Below, piece after piece: positions 8,266 to 13,173 of a DNA stretch of 13,173 bases. A model generated the notes under the pieces. That model was given only the letters and a program-made list of their open reading frames with translations, searched no databases and was not told the DNA's origin. Origin of the DNA: JALRHH01 sp964638875 (lineage in GTDB: Bacteria > Patescibacteriota > Saccharimonadia > Saccharimonadales > JALRHH01); contig CAZXBL010000028.1 in NCBI GenBank assembly GCA_964638875.1, positions 1 to 13,173 on the forward strand, given 5' to 3'. A program made the translations under genes and the position numbers. Each line of letters opens with the position of its first letter. The first letter of the stretch is position 1.

Positions 8266-8441
8266 AGAGACAATACTCCCACGTTAAATGAATGATGATT
8301 TTTACGAACAAAATCCAGCAATAACCTCTGGATGATGTATATATGTTTATTTAGATTGTTTGCGCGCGAAGATTTTCTACGTGGGTGGTTTGATGCAATC
8401 TGTTAGGAGACCACATTAAACCCACAGTACCCTACTTCTTG
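8266..8441 (-). promoter_or_regulatory. rpoB 5' leader with two possible hairpins
   Basis: About 175 nt separates the predicted transcription start (near 8441) from the rpoB ATG, unusually long for this window, where most genes look leaderless. The first half can fold as GGTTTAATG (8422-8414) with CATCAAACC (8395-8387), eight pairs and one mismatch. GATTG in its loop (8400-8396) could also pair with CAATC further on, which suggests alternative folds. A second hairpin lies at 8313-8333. No open frame of note is present. I infer a regulatory leader for RNA polymerase synthesis; it does not match a named riboswitch that I recognise. Confidence 0.45.
8305..8333 (-). terminator. Possible attenuator hairpin in the rpoB leader
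   Basis: Minus strand: ATCCAG (8333-8328), a 9-nt loop, CTGGAT (8318-8313), then TTTGTTC. The 6-bp stem is short and only half GC, so as a terminator it would be weak. It sits about 48 nt before the rpoB ATG, a position suited to partial attenuation. Confidence 0.35.
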
Positions 8442-8447
8442 TGACCA

Positions 8448-8476
8448 AGTATGGAGCAAAAACCACAACGTGTCAA
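8448..8476 (-). promoter_or_regulatory. rpoBC promoter
   Basis: A perfect TTGACA (8476-8471), a 17-nt spacer and CATACT (8453-8448, 4 of 6 to TATAAT) on the minus strand. It is the best-spaced candidate upstream of rpoB and would start transcription near 8441. Confidence 0.6.
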
Positions 8477-8541
8477 CATACACGAACACGAATTCTTATA
8501 TGTGGTAAAAAGAGTCGATACCAGCCATTTTAAAATATGTG

Positions 8542-8560
8542 TTGACAATAGGCGTATAAT
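8542..8560 (+). promoter_or_regulatory. Promoter region of the acidic-protein/P-loop-kinase pair
   Basis: TTGACA at 8542-8547 and TATAAT at 8555-8560 are both perfect but only 7 nt apart, too close to act together. Either TATAAT works with a poor -35, starting near 8567, or TTGACA pairs with TATATG 18 nt downstream (8566-8571), starting near 8578. The first would make ATG 8569 leaderless; the second would give a leader of about 50 nt to ATG 8629. Confidence 0.55.
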
Positions 8561-8596
8561 ATGTTTATATGTTAGAGGTTCCAAAATTTGGGACTC

Positions 8597-8624
8597 CCCT
8601 TATAACCAACTTATATAAGGGAGG
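8597..8624 (+). promoter_or_regulatory. Ribosome binding site partly held in a hairpin
   Basis: AAGGGAGG (8617-8624) lies 4 nt before ATG 8629. The hairpin CCCTTATA (8597-8604), a 9-nt loop and TATAAGGG (8614-8621) is a perfect 8-bp stem that covers the 5' part of the ribosome binding site. It is AU-rich, so it would be marginally stable and could act as a translation switch or simple thermosensor-like element. The function is inferred. Confidence 0.5.
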
Positions 8625-8628
8625 CACG

Positions 8629-8982
8629 ATGGAAACATCAGGATCATTTTCGCCGGGAGGTGAGGAACAATTTACACAAGAAACAACCCATGAAGGACTG
8701 GATAACCAGTTCTTTTTTAATACCCTAGAGCCAGTACTAGGAACCGAGGAGAGAGAATATCACTTTGTGGACTCGGTCGAGGATTTACACGAGCTGGGTC
8801 TAACCACAGAAGATCTAGAAGACTTGGACGAGGAGGAGCTTGAAGAGCTCGGCATCGATCTAGGCGACAGCTTCATCTGGCAGCGAGCATTAGATGACTG
8901 CCCGGAGGGCTGGGATAATTTCCTCCTCGACCCGGACGAAGACGATGATGCCTGGGACATGGCAGATAGTTGGCTAGAATAA
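8629..8982 (+). CDS. Small, extremely acidic protein of unknown function
   Basis: I do not recognise this 117-residue protein. About one third of its residues are Asp or Glu; it has no lysine and only two arginines. The middle (roughly residues 47-77) is a leucine/acid-rich helical stretch including LHELGLTTEDLEDLDEEEL, followed by WQRALDDCPEGWDNFLLDPD and a tail with DEDDDAWD. No signal peptide or membrane segment is visible. The start at 8629 (METSGSF) is preferred because of the GGGAGG ribosome binding site. An upstream in-frame ATG at 8569 would add 20 residues and suits a leaderless transcript, but that extension is hydrophobic and contains two lysines, unlike the rest. Its TAA overlaps the ATG of the next gene by 1 nt (TAATG), so the two are translationally coupled and probably act together. 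DNA mimicry or binding to a basic partner is speculation. Confidence 0.85.
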   Translation: METSGSFSPGGEEQFTQETTHEGLDNQFFFNTLEPVLGTEEREYHFVDSVEDLHELGLTTEDLEDLDEEELEELGIDLGDSFIWQRALDDCPEGWDNFLLDPDEDDDAWDMADSWLE

Positions 8983-9578
8983 TGGAATCCCCCCGACGAA
9001 TTGTGCTGACAGGCGGGCCTTCTGCTGGCAAATCAACAGCACTCCGATATCTTAATCAGATTGCTGGGCACGAGATGAAAACAACACCCGAAGTCGCTAC
9101 CATGCTACTAGAGGGTGGATTCCCTGCCCCGACAGAAAATAGCCCTACTAAGATCTGGCAGCGAAGCTTTCAGCTGGCCATAGCTGCAACTCAAATAGCC
9201 CTGGAACAAGTAGTTGAAGAGCAGAATGCAGTTGACCACGACCCGAAGCCTTATATCGTTTACGACAGAGGGCTCGCCGACGGCGCAGCTTACTTAGATG
9301 GTGGCATAGAGGCACTCTCAAACATGATAGGGATGCAGGTTCCTGAAATAATGGAGCGCTACGACATGGTGATACACCTGCGTACATCGGCGATGCTTCC
9401 GGGAGGTTACCGTAAACACACCAACCCCCACCGTTTCGAAGAAGCTGCCAGAGCAGTGGAACTTGATAAGAGAACCGAGCAAGCCTGGCAGTATCACCCC
9501 AACCGGATCCTAGTACCGATACCCGATGTAGTTGCACGAAATACTGCGATTTACGCAGCAATCCGCACCTTCAGCTAG
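8982..9578 (+). CDS. AAA_28-like P-loop ATPase/kinase
   Basis: A 198-residue P-loop NTPase. The Walker A motif GGPSAGKST is at residues 11-19. A conserved-looking acid follows at TPEVAT (E37), then the Walker B-like strand YIVYDRGLAD (91-100; D95, R96, D100), YDMVIHLRTS (127-136), an Arg-rich lid-like segment GGYRKHTNPHRFEEAAR (141-157) and AWQYHP (168-173). This order fits the AAA_28 family (NadR-kinase/TTD14-like domains), which includes nucleoside or cofactor kinases; the substrate cannot be read from the sequence. No CYTH or other fused domain is present. ATG 8982 is preferred over an upstream in-frame TTG (8970) because it overlaps the stop of the acidic-protein gene, giving tight coupling. 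There is no strong ribosome binding site of its own, which suggests dependence on re-initiation. The stop is TAG. Confidence 0.88.
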   Translation: MESPRRIVLTGGPSAGKSTALRYLNQIAGHEMKTTPEVATMLLEGGFPAPTENSPTKIWQRSFQLAIAATQIALEQVVEEQNAVDHDPKPYIVYDRGLADGAAYLDGGIEALSNMIGMQVPEIMERYDMVIHLRTSAMLPGGYRKHTNPHRFEEAARAVELDKRTEQAWQYHPNRILVPIPDVVARNTAIYAAIRTFS

Positions 9579-9614
9579 GCACCCGACGAGAAACGGCTCC
9601 TGCGGTGGCCAGCG

Positions 9615-9623
9615 TGGTATAGT
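9615..9623 (+). promoter_or_regulatory. Extended -10 promoter of the membrane-protein gene, leaderless layout
   Basis: TGG-TATAGT matches an extended -10 (TGnTATAAT) with one mismatch. No good -35 is seen 16-18 nt upstream. The predicted start is near 9630, directly at ATG 9631. An in-frame ATG at 9625 would lie upstream of the predicted start. Confidence 0.5.
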
Positions 9624-9630
9624 AATGCTT

Positions 9631-10245
9631 ATGGATAATCAACAACCTCTTAGCCCTCAATCTCCAACACCAGTACAAAACCCTACGGAAACCCCTCCCG
9701 CACCGGCGCCTCCAGCTCCTGTTGGGGTACAACAATCGCCTCAACCTGCAATGGTTAAGCGGAGTAAGGTGCCCAAGATTCTTGTAATCATCTTTATTCT
9801 ATTGTTGCTTGCAGGTCTAGGGTTCTTGGGATATACCTACAAAAAGACCAACGATACTGTAAAGGTGAAAAGTATCGAGCTTTCTAAGGCATATCAATCC
9901 ATTGAATCCCTGGAAAAATCCACAGAGAAGCTTAAAAGCCTAGAGGCAGCTGAAAAATTTATAAAAGAACAGAACAACGAAAAACTTAGTCGGCAAATGT
10001 GTGGTGGGACTCCCGTAGGAGTTTTTGATGTACACATTAACGAGAAGTTTGCAGTATTCCGGTACCTTTGTTCTGAATTAACGAGCGGGGCTCCTATCCG
10101 TATTGGTGCCCTTAAGAAGCTCGATAATGGCACGTACGAGTTTACTTACGGCAGCTCCGATGATACACCGAACAATCTACCAAGCTATATTTTCGACACA
10201 GACGCTAAGTTCTTTACTGAAACCTACAAAGCAATCAGGTATTAA
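9631..10245 (+). CDS. Single-pass membrane protein with proline-rich N-terminus and extracytoplasmic domain
   Basis: A 204-residue protein I cannot assign to a family. Residues 1-40 are Pro/Gln/Ala-rich and disordered-looking (PPAPAPPAP at 22-30). A basic patch (KRSKVPK, 43-49) precedes a strong transmembrane helix, about 50-68 (ILVIIFILLLLAGLGFLGY), so the N-terminus is probably cytoplasmic. A coiled-coil-prone segment (about 76-120) is followed by a small globular domain containing two cysteines (C124 and C147) that could form a disulfide outside the cell. The layout is that of the small anchored proteins common in Saccharibacteria. The start MDNQQP at 9631 is chosen because of the -10 box just upstream; the longer frame from 9532 overlaps the previous gene and lacks support. 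It ends 16 nt from the convergent clpP gene with no clear terminator between them. Confidence 0.85.
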   Translation: MDNQQPLSPQSPTPVQNPTETPPAPAPPAPVGVQQSPQPAMVKRSKVPKILVIIFILLLLAGLGFLGYTYKKTNDTVKVKSIELSKAYQSIESLEKSTEKLKSLEAAEKFIKEQNNEKLSRQMCGGTPVGVFDVHINEKFAVFRYLCSELTSGAPIRIGALKKLDNGTYEFTYGSSDDTPNNLPSYIFDTDAKFFTETYKAIRY

Positions 10246-10261
10246 ACCCTGAGCTTAAACA

Positions 10262-10849
10262 CTACTTGGGTGGGTTAGTAATAATGCCGTCTACAAGACC
10301 ATACTTTTTGGCTTCTTCGGCGGTCATCCAGCGGTCTCGCTCCATGTCTTCGTGAATCTGTGACTTCTTTTGTCCAGTATTTTTTGCCATCAGTTCTTCC
10401 AGCAAATTCTTAACGCGCAGTGATTCTTTTAGGTCAATTTCTTGGTCAGTTACTTTACCACGAGTTCCGCTGCTGGGCTGGTGAATCATTACCGTACCGT
10501 TTGGCAGGATAAATCGCTTGCCCTTGGCACCACTACTTAATAGGAAAGCTGCTGCAGAGGCCTGCACACCAATCCCAACCGTCTGTACATCTGCCTTAAC
10601 AAAATTCATCGTGTCAAAAATAGCCAAGGCGTCGTATACACTACCGCCAGGGCTGTTGATATACAGATAGATATCTTTCTTTGAATCTTGGTTGTCAAGG
10701 AATAATAGCTGTGCAACGATTAGGTTGGCAGAGTGTTCATCAACCTGTTCACCAAGGAAGATAATACGGTCTTTGAGTAGACGGGAATAAATGTCATAGG
10801 CGCGCTCGACACGACCATCGTTTTCAATAACTGTTGGAATAAGTGGCAT
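10262..10849 (-). CDS. clpP: ATP-dependent Clp protease proteolytic subunit ClpP
   Basis: A 195-residue serine peptidase that forms the barrel of the Clp protease and degrades unfolded or tagged proteins fed by a Clp ATPase. The catalytic triad is visible: Ser98 in GVQASAAAF (canonical GxAASMGAF), His123 in MIHQPS and Asp172 in MERDRWM. Other family marks are RIIFLGEQV (28-36), LYINSPGGSV (62-71) and the C-terminal EEAKKYGLVDGII. The nucleophile elbow is slightly unusual: Gln-Ala before the Ser, and Ala-Ala where Met-Gly is typical. The length is typical for the family, with little or no propeptide. GAGGA lies 7 nt before the ATG. A perfect CIRCE operator 46 nt upstream implies heat-shock control by HrcA. 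The stop is TAG. Confidence 0.97.
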   Translation of the reverse strand: MPLIPTVIENDGRVERAYDIYSRLLKDRIIFLGEQVDEHSANLIVAQLLFLDNQDSKKDIYLYINSPGGSVYDALAIFDTMNFVKADVQTVGIGVQASAAAFLLSSGAKGKRFILPNGTVMIHQPSSGTRGKVTDQEIDLKESLRVKNLLEELMAKNTGQKKSQIHEDMERDRWMTAEEAKKYGLVDGIITNPPK

Positions 10850-10878
10850 ATATTAGTCCTCGTACTTAACTAACTTAT

Positions 10879-10908
10879 AGAATACACCAATAAATTAGCA
10901 CTCGTCAA
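10879..10908 (-). promoter_or_regulatory. Probable clpP promoter overlapping CIRCE
   Basis: TTGACG (10908-10903) lies within CIRCE and is followed, after 18 nt, by TATTCT (10884-10879, 4 of 6). Transcription would start near 10872, giving a leader of about 23 nt with an ordinary ribosome binding site. HrcA bound at CIRCE would block the -35. Confidence 0.5.
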
Positions 10909-10921
10909 TGCCGAGTGCTAA
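10895..10921. promoter_or_regulatory. CIRCE operator (HrcA binding site)
   Basis: TTAGCACTC, 9 nt (GTCAATGCC), GAGTGCTAA: a perfect match to the consensus inverted repeat of the HrcA repressor. It lies upstream of clpP and 5 nt beyond the stop codon of the preceding gene, so clpP could also receive read-through from that gene. hrcA itself is not in the window. Confidence 0.95.
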
Positions 10922-10926
10922 TCTGC

Positions 10927-11442
10927 TTACGGAGTTATCTGTTGTTGGGCAATTCGACCAATTCCCTCGTCATAGAATTGGTTAGATAGCGCCTCCACAA
11001 GCTCTGGCTCAATTAGTCTGGGGCTCTGAATAAATGGACGCTGAACGTTAAACACGAATGCTGTAGTCACAAGACCTAGTACGACCTCGCCAGGCAAGCG
11101 TTTAAGGTCAACTTTAGGATCGCGTAGATTCTTTGCGATCATTAAACGATCTTGCCGCAACAAATCAATTGTTGTAGGTTCGTGCCCATGATGTTCTTCA
11201 CCCAAAATTTGCTCAATTTTTTCACGGGCTTTGAAGCGCTGAGTCGGGCGTGGGAGGAGTCTGTAGTCCGGGTCGTTTGTTCGAACGATTAATGCTTCGC
11301 CGATAGGAGCAAACGCACGCAGATTTTTCATAAATACAAAGAACTCATGCCCAGAAAAACCATAAGCAGTCTTCGCTACCTGCCTCTCAACCGGCGGGTT
11401 GTCGTCAGATACTTCAGTAACTTCGTATTTATACTGCTGCAT
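10927..11442 (-). CDS. Hypothetical 171-residue protein upstream of clpP
   Basis: I do not recognise this family. The protein has a mixed alpha/beta look: an N-terminal strand-like part (MQQYKYEVTEVSDDNPPVER), FSGHEFFVFMKNLRAFAPIG (about 29-48), a charged middle with a histidine cluster EEHHGHE (82-88), DLLRQDRLMIAKNL (93-106), then GEVVLGLVTTAFVFNVQRP (118-136) and an acidic helical C-terminus. No signal peptide is seen; the VVLGLVTTAFVF stretch is too short and broken for a confident membrane helix. The ATG at 11442 lies only 2-3 nt from the predicted transcription start and has no proper ribosome binding site, so the mRNA should be leaderless. Its promoter shares a 22-bp element with the gene at 1-896. 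The stop is TAA, just before the clpP CIRCE. Confidence 0.85.
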   Translation of the reverse strand: MQQYKYEVTEVSDDNPPVERQVAKTAYGFSGHEFFVFMKNLRAFAPIGEALIVRTNDPDYRLLPRPTQRFKAREKIEQILGEEHHGHEPTTIDLLRQDRLMIAKNLRDPKVDLKRLPGEVVLGLVTTAFVFNVQRPFIQSPRLIEPELVEALSNQFYDEGIGRIAQQQITP

Positions 11443-11451
11443 ATACCTTAT

Positions 11452-11473
11452 ATTATAGCATATTTGTCAATAT
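11452..11473 (-). repeat. 22-bp promoter element, copy 2
   Basis: ATATTGACAAATATG, then C, then TATAAT, in the same position and orientation relative to the start codon as the copy at 905-926 (21 of 22 identical). The surrounding sequence is not similar, so this is not a recent duplication of a longer segment. Confidence 0.7.
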
Positions 11474-11480
11474 TTCGCAA
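11452..11480 (-). promoter_or_regulatory. Promoter of the 171-residue protein gene, leaderless layout
   Basis: TTGCGA (11480-11475, 4 of 6), a 17-nt spacer and a perfect TATAAT (11457-11452). The predicted +1 is about 11445-11444, with ATG at 11442. The spacer carries the same ATATTGACAAATAT dyad as the promoter at 905-933. Confidence 0.7.
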
Positions 11481-11493
11481 TAGGTGGGCTGTT

Positions 11494-11706
11494 CTAATCC
11501 CCTGGTTTCCCGCGCTTTTCTGCTATTATTTCCTTCATAACATCTAGGATGCCTGGTTGTACATGACTCTGAGCATAGAATGACATGTCAAAAGCATCGT
11601 CAATACGCTTCCAAACATTAAGAACTGTTTGGCCGACTCCATGCAGTAATCTGACAGGGACTGTCTCAGTGTGAATGTAATCTTGTTCCGGTTTCGGTTG
11701 TTCCAT
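11494..11706 (-). CDS. Hypothetical 70-residue protein
   Basis: A small protein of no family I recognise (MEQPKPEQDYIHTETVPVRL...). Its middle (RLLHGVGQTVLNVWKRIDDAFD, roughly residues 19-40) could be an amphipathic helix; the end (MKEIIAEKRGKPGD) is charged. No signal peptide or membrane segment is seen. Support for its being real comes from the promoter: an extended -10 TGCTATAAT ends 7 nt before the ATG, predicting transcription from 11707-11706, again leaderless. It sits 51 nt upstream of the 171-residue gene on the same strand but each has its own promoter. The stop is TAG. Being short, it could be spurious, but the promoter placement argues otherwise. Confidence 0.7.
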   Translation of the reverse strand: MEQPKPEQDYIHTETVPVRLLHGVGQTVLNVWKRIDDAFDMSFYAQSHVQPGILDVMKEIIAEKRGKPGD

Positions 11707-11713
11707 GCCGAAA

Positions 11714-11752
11714 ATTATAGCATTGCGGTATCACAATTCAATAAAGTATACT
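11714..11752. promoter_or_regulatory. Divergent overlapping promoters
   Basis: The minus strand has TTGAAT (11741-11736), 16 nt, then extended -10 TGC-TATAAT (11719-11714), serving the 70-residue gene. The plus strand has TTGCGG (11723-11728), 18 nt, then TATACT (11747-11752), serving the sugar transferase, with a predicted start near 11759 and ATG at 11763. The two sites share sequence, so polymerase binding should be mutually exclusive. Both give almost no 5' leader. Confidence 0.55.
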
Positions 11753-11762
11753 TTCTAGCAAG

Positions 11763-12383
11763 ATGAAGACGGGAGTAGAGTACCTCCATTCAAGACAAAA
11801 ACGTGCAGTTGATATCGCGCTCAGTTCCCTAGCCTCCCCGCTCGATATAGGCGCCACTACTATCGCCAAGCACACGTTCGCTGAATCTGATCAGTTATAT
11901 TTCTACCAAGGGAGGACTGGGCAAAAAGCTAACCAACTAATTTTGAGAAAAATTAGAACGCTTGACGATGAGGGGATTGTTTTAGGTGGACTTGCCCAAA
12001 TGTTCCGCAATAAAGGTCTGGATGAGTTGCCCCAAATAGCCGCAGTTAGGGCCGGGCAGATGAGCATCTTTGGTTCAAGACCACTCATACCAGACGAGTA
12101 TGAACGCATCAGAGCTGAGGCAAACGAGACCAACCATGGCAGGGAGCTACTAGCGCAACATGATGAAATTGTAATGCCCGCAAAGCGAGGGTTGCTTTCT
12201 CGTTACGCCTTGCTGTGCCACACAGCCGGCTATGACAGTGGGGTTGAACAGCGTTTAGCTGCAGATATTCAAGACCATACTAACGCAAGCTTGGGCTACG
12301 ACTTCGGAACTCTTGCTATGGCTGTTTCCATGGCAGTTAGAAACGAGTTACTCCACGGAAGTGGTACAACTACTTCTTGGTAG
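11763..12383 (+). CDS. Divergent bacterial sugar transferase (monotopic phosphoglycosyl transferase fold)
   Basis: A 206-residue protein matching the bacterial sugar transferase core family, which transfers a sugar-phosphate from a nucleotide sugar to undecaprenyl phosphate. Landmarks in order: KRAVDIALSSLASPL (13-27; the KRxxD and SP break of the re-entrant helix); YQGRTGQKANQLILRKIRTL (48-67; compare QxRxGxxGxxFxxxKFRTM); GLDELPQIAAVRAGQMSIFGSRPL (85-108), with the catalytic Asp-Glu pair D87-E88; AKRGLLSRYAL (140-150; compare PGITGLAQV); and VEQRLAADIQDHTNASLGYD (161-180). The canonical membrane helix is much weakened: Asp28 and Lys36 interrupt it and many residues are Ala, Ser or Thr. MSLVGPRP has become MSIFGSRP. 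It may be peripheral, altered in substrate, or inactive. It overlaps the 3' end of tig by 14 nt, tail to tail. The stop is TAG. Confidence 0.85.
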   Translation: MKTGVEYLHSRQKRAVDIALSSLASPLDIGATTIAKHTFAESDQLYFYQGRTGQKANQLILRKIRTLDDEGIVLGGLAQMFRNKGLDELPQIAAVRAGQMSIFGSRPLIPDEYERIRAEANETNHGRELLAQHDEIVMPAKRGLLSRYALLCHTAGYDSGVEQRLAADIQDHTNASLGYDFGTLAMAVSMAVRNELLHGSGTTTSW

Positions 12384-13173
12384 CGTATTCTACGAGTTTA
12401 GCGACAGTCTTTTCAGTTAAGATACGGGAGGCGATGTCGCGCTGGTTTTCTGGTTTGTCTAGTTCAGCCTGCATTTCTGGGTCATTGTATTGCTTTTTCA
12501 GCGCATCAATTCGTGTTTGGACTTCTTCGGTTGTGAATTCAAGCTTTTCTTTTTCTGCTACTTCGGCAAGCATGAGGCTGGCACGAATGCTCTTTTCGGC
12601 TTCTGGGCGCTTTTGTTCGCGATGCTGCTCGGCGTCAACACCTTCTTCTTTAAGATGCTCCTCCCAAGTTTGACCACGGTAGACCAGGCTTTGGCGTTCT
12701 TGTGCCTCAATCTTGTCAATCTGTTCTTCTACAAGTGTTTTAGGCACGGCTACTTTGGTCTTTTCAGCAAGTTCGCCGACCAGTTCTGATTCGAACTTCC
12801 GGTCAGATTCGTTCTGGCGCTCTGCCTGAAGCTGTGTTTTGATATCATCCTTGAGCTGCTGCAAGCTGGTAAATGGACCGATGGTGGCTGCAAATGCATC
12901 ATCAAGTTTCGGCTCGACAACTTCCTGAACTTTGTTTACCGTAACTGCAAAAGTCACTTTCTTTTTGGCGAGTGGCTTTGCGTGGTAGTCAGCCGGAAAT
13001 GTTACTTCAAACGACTTCTCATCAGCAGCCTTCATCCCAACCAAATTCTCCTCAAATCCAGGGATAAATGAATTACTGCCAAGTATTAACGGGTAATCTT
13101 TGCCTTCTGCACCCTCAACTGCTTCGCCCTTAGTATCGGTACCTGCAAAATCAATCCAGACTTGGTCGCCATT
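12370..13173 (-). CDS. tig: Trigger factor, partial (N-terminus beyond the window)
   Basis: The 267 visible residues are the central and C-terminal parts of trigger factor, the ribosome-associated chaperone that receives nascent chains. The frame is open to the right edge. The first visible residues NGDQVWIDFAGTDTKGEAVEG, then LILGSNSFIPGFEENLVGMK, are the FKBP-type peptidyl-prolyl isomerase domain. KKKVTFAVTVNKVQEVVEPKLDDAFA marks the junction, and the remaining 170 or so residues are the charged helical chaperone domain ending VEYATKK. The ribosome-binding domain with its GFRxGKxP signature lies outside the window. The internal Met at 13044 is within the isomerase domain and is not the start. 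The stop is TAG. Confidence 0.95.
   Translation of the reverse strand, partial: NGDQVWIDFAGTDTKGEAVEGAEGKDYPLILGSNSFIPGFEENLVGMKAADEKSFEVTFPADYHAKPLAKKKVTFAVTVNKVQEVVEPKLDDAFAATIGPFTSLQQLKDDIKTQLQAERQNESDRKFESELVGELAEKTKVAVPKTLVEEQIDKIEAQERQSLVYRGQTWEEHLKEEGVDAEQHREQKRPEAEKSIRASLMLAEVAEKEKLEFTTEEVQTRIDALKKQYNDPEMQAELDKPENQRDIASRILTEKTVAKLVEYATKK

Noticed and set aside
8760..8960. Ser-rich minus-strand frame opposite the acidic gene
   Set aside because: Its Ser repeats are the complement of Asp/Glu codons; no promoter or ribosome binding site.
9577..9611. Possible hairpin GGCACC/GGTGGCC after the kinase gene as a terminator
   Set aside because: It needs a bulge, has few pairs and a long loop, and no T-run follows.
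9532..9630. Longer N-terminus for the membrane protein
   Set aside because: It starts at TTG inside the kinase gene, reads as low-quality sequence, and would begin upstream of the -10 box at 9618.
12377..12789. Plus-strand frames of about 98-99 codons opposite tig
   Set aside because: Antisense shadows of a well-supported trigger factor coding region with Cys/Ser/Phe-rich nonsense composition.

Overview
The window looks like a stretch of chromosome from a streamlined bacterium of the Candidate Phyla Radiation, most likely Candidatus Saccharibacteria (TM7). This rests on the character of the RpoB, RpoC, trigger factor and ClpP proteins, the tight packing, and several small proteins of no recognised family. 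It is an inference; a placement search with RpoB/RpoC would settle it. The standard genetic code explains every reading frame. There are no rRNA or tRNA genes, CRISPR arrays or mobile elements.

Layout, left to right. (1) Positions 1-896, minus strand: the first 298 codons of a gene that runs off the left edge. It looks like an (alpha/alpha)6-barrel glucosidase-type protein and has its own promoter. (2) 938-8476, minus strand: the rpoB-rpoC operon, with a sigma70-type promoter, a leader of about 175 nt carrying two possible hairpins, rpoB, a 1-nt gap, rpoC and an intrinsic terminator. (3) 8542-10245, plus strand: a Lys-free, very acidic protein translationally coupled to a P-loop AAA_28-type ATPase/kinase, then a single-pass membrane protein with a proline-rich tail. 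(4) 10262-11706, minus strand: clpP under a perfect CIRCE (HrcA) operator, preceded by two unrecognised small genes. (5) 11763-12383, plus strand: a divergent bacterial sugar transferase of the monotopic phosphoglycosyl transferase fold. (6) 12370-13173, minus strand: the 3' part of trigger factor (tig), overlapping the sugar transferase tail to tail.

The recognised core genes concern transcription (rpoBC) and protein quality control (clpP, tig). Tig and ClpP often sit close together in bacteria; here they are separated by three small genes.

The most notable observations are these. The RpoC subunit lacks the cysteine ligands of both structural zinc sites and has an altered trigger loop and F-loop/bridge-helix region. 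Four or five genes have -10 boxes placed so that transcription would begin at or within about 4 nt of the start codon (leaderless mRNAs). Two of these, 10.5 kb apart, share a 22-bp element (21 of 22 identical) covering the promoter spacer and -10 box, which looks like a common operator. The acidic-protein/P-loop-kinase pair is the best candidate for an undescribed two-gene system.
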